NCBI GenBank assembly: GCA_031216915.1
Contig: CM062289.1
Coordinates: forward strand, 446,734,910 to 446,798,909
Direction: 5' to 3'
Length of the DNA stretch: 64,000 nt
DNA from: Pictodentalium vernedei
Lineage: Eukaryota; Mollusca; Scaphopoda; Dentaliida; Dentaliidae
The translations under genes and the position numbers were made by a program. The notes beneath the pieces were generated by a model. That model made no database searches. It was not told the DNA's origin and saw only the letters and a program-made list of their open reading frames with translations. Shown in pieces: positions 42,150 to 53,587 of the stretch (positions are counted from its first letter, which is position 1; each line of letters opens with the position of its first letter).

Positions 42150-44157
42150 TCACTTTCAGTCATTCGCACACCAGAGAGATATACAAAAGAGCAACTTTAC
42201 AACAATGTTTCACAACGCTTACTACGGTGCTCCGATAACTGCCTAGATGTGAAAAAACATCATATGCAACTTCGAGTCACTCTTCAATGAAAAGTCTCAC
42301 ACCGAGCAAAACCATGGTTGGCCTGATGGGTCTGTGGTCTCCTTGAAGTGCCCAAATTAAAGGAATGTCAAGACTTGTAGGGGTTAAAATACATTTTACC
42401 CCAAATTGGAAACAATTCTAGGTAATACAAAAAACCTTGAAATTTCCAATGAGAGGGCACCTATATTTGTACTGGGGTGTTTGTATGAGGCCTGAAGCAC
42501 CACGGGGGCAATGAAGAAGGGTGGGAGGTGGGTGGGAGGTGGGTGGCAATGGGGAGCAGGGAACACCTGAACCCCTTGAGGTTGTATAAAAATATCGATT
42601 CTGACTGGTTGATTTGATGAAGATTTTTATTTAAAGATTATTCCCCATATTGCACTAAGTTAAAATTCAGGCTCTCATGGAAAGTTGAAATATTAAGCAA
42701 GGGACTTGATTTGAACAAAATCAAAGGTTTTCTGTGGCCTCATGACCACTCAGTTCAGGACACCAATTGTCCATTAAATTTTTGTTCTAAAGGGAAATAA
42801 GATTGGGAAATTTGGGGGTTAGGAATTGCGAAAAATCATGCCCAAATGGCATTGGGAAAGGGTCCAATATCTGACCACTGTAGATACCCAAAAGAATCCC
42901 TGACAGGCCTTTAAATTTGTTCAATTCAGGGACATCACAGACTTGCCAAGTCAGTTACTGTTCAGCCTCATTGAAAAATGTTATTTAAGGAATAGTGCAT
43001 GGCTTGGAGTTGACTACGCCCATACAGTGCCCAGTGAGGTGGTGTAGTTCTCGACGCAAAGCAGAGGGAACTACACTATCTCACTGGGCATTATATGGGC
43101 GTAGTCAACGAAAAGACATGCACTAATCCTTATATTATATCGAACACCCAGCAAGAAAAACATCTGTCCGATTTGTTAATCTATTACCAAGGCAGCAGCC
43201 CTACCAACCAGCTTTATATAGAAAAAAATACTATGTAGTTTTCAAAAAACATTTTCTTTTTCCAAAACACGGCTAACTTGGATTATTGATATGAGCAGAA
43301 GACAAATTTTGAATCGGTCGGTAAGGGTAAACAAAACATTTCCCCCAAATGGAACTATGTACTCTAGAATCGAGCAACTCGCGAATGAAAGATAAAATTT
43401 TCGAAATTTGAAAACGCAGTTTGATAATTTCCACACATTTGTCACACATATACATTACAAGGGTCAGTACGGGATACAAAACTCTGTAGATTCAAATGAA
43501 TTCCATTATTTATTTGTTTACTGTCCAAAACATACCATTAAACAGTAAAATAATATGAGCAGTGAAACAAACGATTTTTCATATCCGGACGCGTTCTCAT
43601 GAAAGTTGTACCCAAGTATGGATCATTCTCTTCGAAACGAGATATGGATCATCTTCTCAAGGAATAAAATGAACGCCTCGGAGCATGTGACTTCAACAAT
43701 GGAAAAGCGATACATTTTTCCACAATGATTTCTTTCCGGGTCATTTTGTGGATGTTATGCCTTTGTGAATCGATATTTAAATTTAGCCTGATTAGTTTTA
43801 TTCACCCAGTATGAAAAGAAAACTGATATAGTAGTGCTAAAAATAGAAAACGTGTAGTGCCTGGGTGTAGTGCCTGGTCAGTTCTGTGGATGCAAACTAC
43901 ACGAAATAGGGGTGCAGCATTCGTCCAATCAGGAGCCTAGAAGGTCACGTGAGATATATTTTCCAAGATTTACTTTCTAAGATGCCATTTTTTGGCTTCT
44001 AATGCTTTATTAATACCCCAGAATATTTATATACTCCACATTCATACCATATTTTACCCGTACTTAACTGTAGTGACCGTCCACCTGGGGATGGCTAATG
44101 ACTATCCCAAAGTGGATGGACAATACATTCAAATTGCCAAGCTATTAAATAATTTAG
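42150..44157. other. Intronic; HINE fragment, two hairpins, otherwise unassigned
   Basis: 42590-42725 matches the 6.7 kb HINE unit ('gatgaagatttttatt', 'cactaagttaaaattcagg'). At 42985-43130 a palindrome has arms GACTACGCCCATA and CCAGTGAGGTGGTGTAGTTC. At 44070-44125 a hairpin pairs GTCCACCTGGGGAT with a partial complement. No exon is supported. Confidence 0.45.
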
Positions 44158-44396
44158 TTAACCCTTGACCCAATGCAGACAATATCAAAATTTATTATTT
44201 TAAATATCATTTTTAAAACTTTTTCAAAAATTTCAACCAAACCATATCATGTGACCCCTCATTGGAACGAGCTCGTTCCAAAGAGGGGTCACATGATATG
44301 GTTTTGTTGAAATGTTTTGAAAAGTAATATTTTTTCAGCTGCTAAATTTGCATATTACGTGGGTGGATGTGGCCAATTCGTTGGGCAAAGGGTTAA
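44158..44396. mobile_element. Family A MITE (copy 12), intronic
   Basis: TTAACCCTTGACCCAATG at the left, CGTTGGGCAAAGGGTTAA at the right. Core GACCCCTCATTGGAACGAGC and inverse directly abutted. Confidence 0.85.
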
Positions 44397-45089
44397 TATA
44401 CAATGTACACATATTCACAAAAATCTAACATGACATTTCGAACAGACAAATCAAGGTTTTGTTGAAAACTATCAAGGGAGTATTTTAATTGGTATCGCAT
44501 CGCATTATGCGATACATAATTCCATTAGAGCGATGTAATATATTGTTACTAACCACTAATTGTGATACATGTACTGTTGTCACCATTGAAAAAACAATTA
44601 TGCATGACAGGCTACTTGTGTACTGTTTACTTTCGGTTTATGATTTTACCAGACAGGCATTTAACAAACTGCATTTCATGATGCCAGCTTTGACAGGCTA
44701 CCACTTCAATGTGACAAAATCCAGAACTTTGATTTTGGAAATCAACACACATGCTTTGTTTAGCACACATATATTAAACCCTGCATGCACATATTAACCC
44801 TTTGATACTTTTGTACATCTTATGACGTACGAAATCAAACAGCGCGTTGATACGTTTGTACGTCTTATGACGTAGGAAATTAAACAGAGCGTTGATACTT
44901 TGTGGTCATTTGTTTTGTTATTATTTTTCGATTTTTTAAAGTTAAAACCTCAATTCCTATTTTCTCCCAAATAGTGCTCAGTGACAACCGTTGAGCCAAA
45001 TGTTATCGCAGCTTAAAATACTAATATAATCCTGCTGTCAAGACTTCTTAACTGGTGGAGTGCTGGAAGCCACTATTAGGGCTTTCAAA

Positions 45090-48000
45090 TGAAAGTGTCA
45101 ATGACACTGTAGCTTAACTTGTGTGTTGTTTTTGATGAAAAGGATAATGTTCAATGTTTATGAAAGGATTATGAAATAAGACAAGAATTGTGATAATTGG
45201 GAATATGTTCATTTCTGTTCCCTGTATGCTATGTTTATGATAAAAATAATATGAGGTGTACACTGTACTAAAGATCTGAGGGGTGGGTTAATATGACCTC
45301 ACAGTTAATATATGTGGCCCTCACAGTTAACATATATCAACAAAATTACAATGAAATTATTCCAAAATAAGTCATCCTATCAAGTTACATTAAAATCCCT
45401 TCATAAATATGGCCTGTAGACTGTGCTAAAGGTTTTCGGGCTTCGGGCCCCTGTAGCCGTCAGTTTCCCAATTGCGTCCAAAGGGGACGTTCTCATCTAG
45501 ACATTATATGAAGTCAACCTACCAAGTTACAATGAAATCCCTCCATAAATACGACCTGTAGACTGTGCTAAAGGTTTTCAGGCTTCAGGCACCTGTAGAC
45601 ATCACAGCTGACCAACCACGACCAAAAGGGGATGTCATCATCTAGGCATTATATGGAGTCAACCTAACAAGTTACAATGAAATCCTTCCATAAATACGAC
45701 CTACAGACATGCTAAAGGTTTTTGGGCTCGAGCAGCCATCAAGGCTGAATGATCGTGACCAAAAGGGGACGTTCTCATCTGGACACTATTTGGAGTCATC
45801 CTACCAAGCTACAATAAAATCCCTTCATAATTATGACCTGTAGACTGTTCTAAAGGTTTTCGGGCTTTGGGCCCCCTGAAGCCGTCACAGTTGCCCACTC
45901 GTGTCCAAAAGGGGACGTTCTCATCTAGACATTATATGAAGTCAACCTACCAAGTTACAATGAAATCCCTTCCTAAATATGACCTTAGACTGTGTTAAAG
46001 GTTTTCGGGCTTCGGGCTCGGGCAGCCATCATGGTTGAATGATCGCACCCAAAGGGGACAATCTCATCTGGGCATCATCTGGAGTGATCCTGCGAAGTTA
46101 CAATGAAATCCCTTCATAAATATGACCTGTAGACTGTGTTCAAGGTTTTCGGGCTTCGGCACCTGTAGCCATCACAGTTGACCAATCATGACCAAAAGGG
46201 GATGTCATCATCTAGGCATTATATGGAGTCAACCTAACAATGTTACAATGAAATCCTTCTATAAATATAAACTTTTGCCAATGCTAAAGGTTTTTGGGCT
46301 CGGGCACCCATCAAGGCTGAATGATCACGACCAAAATGGGACGTTCTCATCTTGACCTTATTTGGAGTCAACCTACCAAGTTACAATGAAATCCCTTCAT
46401 AAATATGACCTGTAGACAGGGCACCTTTAGCCGTCAAAGTTGCCCAAACATGTCCAAAAGGGGACGTTCTCATCTAGGCATTATATGAAGTCAACCTACC
46501 AAGTTACAATGAAATCCCTTCACAAATATGACTTGTAGACTGTGCTTAAGGTTTTCGGGCTTCGGGCAGCCATCATGGTTGAATAATCGCAACCAAAGGG
46601 GACAATCTCATCTGGGCATCATCTGGAATGATCCTATGAAGTTACAATGAAATCCCTTCATAAATATGGCCTGTAGACTGTGCTCAAGGTTTTTGGGCTT
46701 CGGGCACTTGTAGCCAACACAGCTGACCAATTACGACCAAAAGGGGATGTCATCATCTAGGCATTATATGGAGTCAACCTAATAGGTTACAATGAAATCC
46801 TTCCATAAATATGACCTTTTACCTATGCTAAAGGTTTTTGGGCTTGGGCACCCATCAAGGCTGAATGATCATGATCAAAAGGGAACGTTCTCATCTAGAC
46901 ATTATTTGGAGTCATCCTACCAAGTTACAATGAAATCCCCTCATAAATATGACCTGTAGACTGTGCTAAAGGTTTTCGGGCTTCGGGCACCTTTAGCCGT
47001 CACAGTTGCCCAATCATGTCCAAAAGGGGACATTCTCATCTAGACATTATATGAAGTTAACCTACCAAGTTACAATGAAATCCCTTCATAAATATGACCT
47101 GTAGACTGTGCTAAAGGTTTTCGGGCTTCAGGCTCGGGCAGCCATCATGGGTGAATGATCGCACATTCTCATCTAGACATTATATGAAGTTAACCTACCA
47201 AGTTACAATGAAATCCCTTCATAAATATGACCTGTAGACTGTGCTAAAGGTTTTCGGGCTTTGGGCTTGGGCAGCCATCATGGGTGAATGATCGCAACCA
47301 TAGGGGACAATCTCATCTGAGCATCATCTGGAGTGATCCTAAGAAGTTACAATGAAATCCCTTCATAAATATGACCTGTAGACTGTGCTCAAGGTTTTCG
47401 GGCTTCGGGCCTTGTAGCCATCACAACTGACCAATCACGACCGAAAGGGGATGTCATCATCTAGGCATTATATGGAGTCAACCTAACAGGTTACAATGAA
47501 ATCCTTCCATAAATATGACATTTTGCCTATGCTAAAGGTTTTTGGGCTCGGGCACCCATCAAGGCTGCATGATCACGATCAAAATGGGACCTTCTCATCT
47601 AGAGATTATTTGGAGTCATCCTGCCAAGTTACAATGAAATCATTTCATAAATATGACCTCTAGACTGTGCTAAAGGTTTTGGGGCTTCGGGCTCCTGTAG
47701 CCGTCACAGTTGCCCAATCACGTCCAAAGGGGGACTTTCTCATCTAGACATTGTATGAAGTCAACCCACCAAGTTACAATGAAATTCCTCAATAAATATG
47801 ACCTGTAGACTGTGCTAAAGGTTTTCGGGTTTTGGGCTCGGGCAGTCGTCACGGTTGGCAGATCATGCCCAAATGGGGAAATTCGCATCTAGACATCATA
47901 AGGAGTCATCCTACCAAGTTACAATGAAATCCCTCCACATTAAACATGACCTGCAGACTGTGCTAAAAGTTTTTGGGTTTCGGGCTTGGGCAGCCATAAC

Positions 48001-48342
48001 GGTTGATAGATCATGCCCAAAAGGGGACGTTCTCGTCTAGGCACTATACAGAGGCACCCTACCAAGTTACAATGAAATCCCTTCATAAATACGACTTGTA
48101 GACTGTGCTAGTGGTTTTCGGGTTTTGGGCTCGGGCAGCCATACCAGTTGCCCGACCGCGACCAAAAGGGGACGTTCTCATCTAGACATGACCCCAAACC
48201 TGCATATGAAATTTCGTGACGATCAGACAAGAACTGCGGGGTGTAGCCCGTGCTAAAGGAAATGTGAACAGACGTCACAGACTCACAGACTTCTGCACGC
48301 GTGATGGCAATAGCTTATCTTGACTATGTCAAGTTAAGCTAA
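45090..48342 (+). mobile_element. HINE/Helentron-like element with about 20-unit tandem array
   Basis: The 5' end 'tgaaagtgtcaatgac' is followed by TGTAGCTTAACTTG; the 3' end is the hairpin CTTGAC-TAT-GTCAAG, then TTAAGCTAA. The 5' AGCTTAACTTG is the inverse of the 3' CAAGTTAAGCT, the subterminal arrangement of DINE/HINE elements. The interior (about 45360-48200) is about 20 units of about 143 bases around 'tagactgtgctaaaggtttt', 'ggggacgttctcatctag' and 'agttacaatgaaatccctt'. Comparison with the empty site near 11960 shows insertion between A and A without target duplication. No Rep/helicase. Confidence 0.82.
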
Positions 48343-48550
48343 AAATGGGGATACCAGAGCAAAAGCCAACACTATCCTTGCTTATTTTTCATATTCAGCC
48401 TTTGGGCACTCTCCAATAATTTGTAATAAAACAAGTTTTGAATAATATGTTCAGGTCACCAAAAATAATCTAGCCCTCAACCAGATAATCACTAATGTGA
48501 AAAATGTCTTGTTATTTGTACTTTCTGACGTTTGAGGTGGCATTTTGAAA

Positions 48551-49612
48551 AATAGGCCGATGAAATCGTCAGATGTGTACCCATACGCGCAATTAGTAGA
48601 AAACTGTATGACGGAGGGCCACCACAGATGCTGACATAATGTACACCATACAAGGTATGGGTACATATAGAAATGGATTGGAGGAGTGCCTAATTTGATG
48701 GATAAAGGGTTAATATCTCCGGATCAAATTATCAGATTTACATAAAAAACTATACAGCATAGCACATCAGTAACCTGAATACATGTATAAAGTAACATGA
48801 CAATCAGATTGATATTTTTTGAGTTATCTCATGCCAAAGGGATTGGAGGAATTTTCAATTTGAAGGATAAAGGGGGTTAATATCTCCGGATCAAATTATC
48901 AGATTTACACCAAAAACTATACAGCTCAGCACATCAGTAACCTGAACACAATTATAAAGTAACTTGACAATCCAAGCAATATTTTTCAAGTTATCAAATG
49001 CGAAAGGGATTGGAGGAATTTTCAATTTGAAGGATAAAGGGTTAATATCTCAGGATTAAATTATCAGATTTACACCAAAAACTATACAGCTCGGCAGATC
49101 AGTAGCCTAAACACAAATATAAAGTAACTTGACAATCCAAGCAATATTTTTCAAGTTATCGAATGCAAAAGGGATTGGAGGAATTTTCAATTTGAAGGAT
49201 AAAGGGTTAATATCTCAGGATCAAAATAACAAATTTACACCAAAAACTATACAACTTGGCACATCAGTAACCTGAACAAAAATATAAAGTAACTAGACAA
49301 TCCAAGCAATATTTTTCAAGTTATCGAATGCCAAAGGGATTGGAGGAATTTGCAATTTTAAGGATAAAGGGTTAATATCTCAGGATCAAATTATCCGATT
49401 TACACCAAAAACTATACAGCTCGGCACATCAGTAACCTGAACACAAATATAATGTAACTTGACAATCCAAGCAATATTTTTCAAGTTATCGAATGACAAA
49501 GAAATGGATACGGATGCCGGACGGACAGATGGATGGACAAAGGATGGACGAACGACGGATGGTCACCCCGGATGACGGCATTATGTGTACCATACATAGT
49601 ATGGGTACACAT
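48551..49612 (+). mobile_element. Tandem-array element with GTACC(C)ATAC ends
   Basis: The 5' block ATGTGTACCCATACGCG is mirrored by a 3' hairpin TGTGTACCATAC / GTATGGGTACACA at 49584-49611. Inside, five units of about 165 bases begin 'gggttaatatctc.ggatca' and contain 'acaccaaaaactatacagct'. The host family E sequence on both sides (GCATTTTGAAA / AAAACGTTGAA) is contiguous at 12231-12250, proving insertion. Confidence 0.75.
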
Positions 49613-49682
49613 AAAAACGTTGAATAAACTGAATTCCCAGTAACGTTTGAATGTCAGGATAATTAAAGTCTCAAAGGGTTAA

Positions 49683-49991
49683 GTTAACATTTTGGTGGGA
49701 TACTGTAATTTCAAAGTTTGCTTTGTTTACCTTTCTAGAGAATAAAAGACAGATAAGGCAAAAAAAAAAAAATTGTTTTGATTCTCAGCAATTCATCATT
49801 GAAACTGAACACCCTTATTATTGCCTTGCAGTGTCTTCCATCCAATATATTACTACAAAATGGGATAATTTAGAGACTGGGCTTTAATATTTACAAGGAA
49901 GAGACTCTGAAACTGAAATATGAAGAGTATAACTAAAAATGGAAAAAAAATTTATTTTAAAAATTAAATGAGTTTACTTGTATAATTATGG
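49683..49991. other. Intronic, nothing recognised
   Basis: AT-rich, with an A-tract at 49759-49771. No feature is supported. Confidence 0.4.
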
Positions 49992-51806
49992 TATCAATGA
50001 CACTGTAGCTCAACTTGTCAAGACAAAGACATGTACATGTATAGTATGTGACACAGCAATGACAAACATCTGGGTAATGACCTGATAACAAAGGTACATA
50101 TAAAGTACTGTAACGGTCTGTACATAAATACTGACCGTTGCCTGTAACAAATGTATAGGTAAAGTATTGTAAAGGTGGGTGACAGTCAGATGCTAAACTA
50201 GAAAAAAATCTTTGAGTCCCCGAGTGGGTCTGACTGAACCCCAAAAGATTTGTTCTCATAGCACAGTGATAACAAAGGCACCCCAAAACACACTCATTCC
50301 TGTCCCAAGGTGAAAACAAAGGTACCTAAGAAGTTTTGTGAAGATCTGTTCACAAATATGAGCTGTGTAGAAGTTGTGACAAAAAACTGATTGGACCTAA
50401 TTTCGGTACAAAATGGCCACTGGCAGCCATCTTGAATTTTGGACCGCACCCAGAAATACTTGTTCTCGTCCCAAGGTGATAACAAAGGTACCCAAGAAGT
50501 TTTGTGAAGATCGGTTCATAAATACAGCCTCTAGCCCGAGCCGTATTGACATGTGCACTTACAGTGTATAAGTAGCACTGAATAAATCAAAGTTCATCTA
50601 ATTTGCATAATTTCTGCACGAGAAAAAAACCCGTACTATATGTGATGTATTCCATGTTACTAAACATTCATACAAAAATTTATTCAAATCAGAACTTTCA
50701 TACAGAAGTTCTGTACAAAAGACTGATTGCACTAATTTTGGTACAAAATGGTTGCTGGTGGCCATCTTGAATTTCGGACCACACCCCAAAACACTCGTTC
50801 TCATCCCACGGTGATAACAAAGGTACCCAAGAAGTTTCGTAAAGATCGGTTCATAAATATGGCCTCTAGCTTGAGCCGTATAGAAGTTGTGTACAAAAAA
50901 CTGATTAGACCTAATTTCGGTACAAAATGGCCACTGGCAGCCATCTTGAATTTTGAACCGCACCCAGAAACACTCGTTCTCGTCCCAAGGTGATGACAAA
51001 GGTACCCAAGACGTTTCGTGAAGATCGGTTCATAAATACAGACTCTAGCCCGATCCGTATTGACATGTGCACTTACAGTGTACAAGTGGCACTGAAAAAA
51101 TCAAAGTTCATCTAATTTGCATAATTTCTGCACAAGAAAAAAACCTGTATTATATGTGACGTATCCCATGGTACTAAACATTCACACAAAAAATTATTCA
51201 AATCAGCGCTTTCATATGGAAGTTCTGTGCAAAAATCTGATTGCACCAAATTTTGTACAAAATGGCTGCCATCGGCCATCTTGAATTTTGGACCGGACCC
51301 CAAAACACTTGTTCTCGTCCCACAGTGATAACAAAGGTACCCAAGGAGTTTTGTAAAGATCGGTTCATAAATACGGCCTCTAGCCCAAGCCGTATTGGCA
51401 TTTGCACTTACAGGGCTGAAAGTTACACCAAAAAACATCAAATTTAGTCTAATTTGCATAATTTACGCACAAGAAAAAAACCCGTATTATATGTGATGTA
51501 TCCCATGGTACTAAACACTTATACAAAAAATTATTCAAATCAGAGCTTTCATATGGAAGTTCTGTACAAAAAAACAGATTTCTGCATCGTCGGTACAAAA
51601 TGGCGGCTGGCAGCCATCTTGAATTTCGGACCGCACCCAAAAACACTCGTTCTCGTCCCACGGTCATAGCAAAGGTATCCAAGAAGTTTCGTAAAGATCT
51701 GTTCATAAATACGGCCTCTAGCCCGAGCCGTATCCAATTGTTCACGGACAGACGGACGACGGGCCATGGCATAAGCTCAAATTTGGCTTCGCCAAAGTTG
51801 AGCTAA
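49992..51806 (+). mobile_element. HINE-like element, third family member
   Basis: It starts 'tatcaatgacactgtagctc', with the GTAGCTCAACTTG block; it ends with the hairpin TTTGGC-TTC-GCCAAA, then GTTGAGCTAA. The interior has diverged units with 'ggcagccatcttgaattt', 'ctcgtcccaaggtgataac', 'gtacccaagaagttt' and 'gatcggttcataaata'. The 5' end resembles the 45090 element, so the two share a mobilisation signal though the arrays differ. It was probably moved in trans by a Helitron/Helentron. Confidence 0.75.
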
Positions 51807-51829
51807 CTAGAGATGGTCTGTCACCCAGT

Positions 51830-52335
51830 GTACCTCCACCGTGGCATACCGCCTAGTGTGGGTGACTGAAAAGGGGCATTCAATTAAGTAAAAAAAAAAT
51901 CCAATATGGCCATCTTGAATCCGACCGGGAAAAAGATTATGTCACACACTGCTTCTCATCATGTTAATCATTTTGGTGAAGTTTCAGGAAAATGCAACTA
52001 AAACTGTGGAAGTAGTTCGCTCCACAAGTATTTTGCAAAATCCAATATGGCCTCCAGTCGGCCATCTTGAATCCACTCCAGAAAAAATTTATGTCATGCA
52101 CTGCTCATTATGTCGATCAATTTATATTGAGTTTCATGAAAATGCAGCAAAAACTGTATTAGTAGTTGGCTCAACAAATATTTTGCAAAATCCAATATTG
52201 CCACTAGTCGGCCATCTAGAAACCGAGTGGAAAAAATATTATGTCATGCACTTCCCCTCATCATGTTGATCATTTTTGTGAAGTTTCATGAAAATGCAGC
52301 TAAAACTCTGGAAGTAGTTCGCTCCACAAGTTTAC
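51830..52335 (+). repeat. Tandem-unit remnant
   Basis: Three units of roughly 120-130 bases: 'attttgcaaaatccaatatgg', 'ggccatcttgaatcc', 'atgtcatgcactgctc', 'gtttcatgaaaatgcagc'. The head and tail of the element are not identified. 'cccagtgtacctccacc' lies at 51823. Confidence 0.5.
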
Positions 52336-52599
52336 CAGGGTTCATACACCCTTGAGAAAAAAAATTCCAGGACTTTCAAGGACTTTTCCCAGCATCTTCC
52401 AGGACTTTCTTAGTACACGGCGTCATCGTGCCCCCACATGGGCAATGGGGAATATGACCTGTAGACTTTGCTAAAGGAATCTAGGTCACGAACTGGTCTG
52501 GTGGTTACGGTTGACCGATCATGACCAAAATAGAACAGTCTCATCTAGATATCATGCAGAGTTATCCAACCAATTTATAATGAAAGCCCTTCATAAAAA
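52336..52599 (+). mobile_element. HINE array unit carrying the DIRS insertion, left part
   Basis: 52455-52599 contains 'atgacctgtagactttgc', 'atgaccaaaatagaacagtc' and 'taatgaaagcccttcata', i.e. units of the type in 45360-48200. The unit is broken after 'cttcataaaaa' and resumes at 59718 with 'ataaaaatacaacctgtag'. 52340-52410 holds 'caaggacttttcccagc'-type repeat and a SINE scrap. Confidence 0.6.
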
Positions 52600-52637
52600 G
52601 TTAAAAAATTTATAGTAATTTATATATTTTTTATACT

Positions 52638-52836
52638 TACCAATGACCCAGACTTAGCTGGTGCTAACTCCACAAAAACCAGGGCCAAACACAAATTTTG
52701 CCCCCCAATCCCCAAAATTTGCATCCAAAACAAAAAGAAATCATGTCCTAAAGGACCTCCATAGTACGACTCTACTGCGCATGCGCAGTGACGCAGTCGT
52801 CCCGAAATTGGCGCCAAATATCATTCTTACTGGCAG
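52638..52836. repeat. DIRS inverted terminal repeat, 3' side
   Basis: ACCAATGACCCAGACTTAGC starts the repeat; it contains TACTGCGCATGCGCAGTGAC and ends near 'ggcgccaaatatcattct'. Its complement lies at 59525-59712. Confidence 0.88.
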
Positions 52837-53587
52837 TGCCTGGTCAGCGCTATGTACTCAGCGGGGAGGCAAGAGTTCCCAACTCAGGGAGGGCCATCCC
52901 CGTCTGGGTCATTGGTAAGTATAAAAAATATATAAATTACTATAAATTTTTTAACATTTTTATACTGTACCAATGACCCAGACTTAGCTGAATAGTAAAC
53001 AGGCTGGAGGGCCTAGGACATAGAGGAAAATCCAATAAGCTCAATTATAAAATAAAGAGGTAACCCCTTAAGGAGAAAAGGAGTATTAGGCTTTACATGT
53101 ATCTTTCTTATTTAATATTTAAATTAGAAAGATACACTACCCTTAATAATTGAGCACAATAACATTCATGTTCTCTATTAACATCCAGTATAACCTTTAT
53201 ACTAATTATTTTTAAAACAAGCCAATAAATAAAGTAGTCCAGAGAATTGAGACTCTTTATAATCATTTAAAAGTGTCCGAGTATTGTATATTAAAGCCCG
53301 TTTGACACTTGACATATACAAATGCTTCACACCGAGCTACACTTTAAAAATAAGACATGAATGAAATTAAACATTAATATTACACTTTAAAACCATCCCG
53401 GAAGCGACTCAGAAATACTGTCTTGGAGGAGGCATTCCCTTGCTTTTCACTATAAAGCAGGTGACCTAAGGGAACACCCGCCCCCCCCCCTTCCCCTTGC
53501 CCTGGGTCAAATAGCCCAGAGCGAAGAGGGCAGCCGGACGGAGTCACTGCCGGAACAGAAAGCCTGCATAACTATAGTTGCAACTGT

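Larger units (their letters stand above)
44794..49682. mobile_element. Family E TTAA element, expanded by two nested insertions
   Basis: The ends match 11726-12308: TTAACCCTTTGATACTTTTG at 44794 and AAAGTCTCAAAGGGTTAA at 49665-49682. Host segments are 44794-45089, 48343-48550 and 49613-49682. Between them lie a 3.25 kb HINE (45090-48342) and a 1.06 kb tandem-array element (48551-49612). One arm of the GGAGAGTGCC hairpin is missing. Confidence 0.8.

Noticed and set aside
45360..48200. Regularly spaced repeats that might suggest a CRISPR-like array
   Set aside because: Units of about 143 bases are repeated along their whole length, not short repeats with unique spacers, and they lie inside a Helitron-like eukaryotic element.
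50748..51669. Several overlapping open frames on both strands with similar translations
   Set aside because: They are translations of the HINE tandem units and repeat with the array; no protein features.
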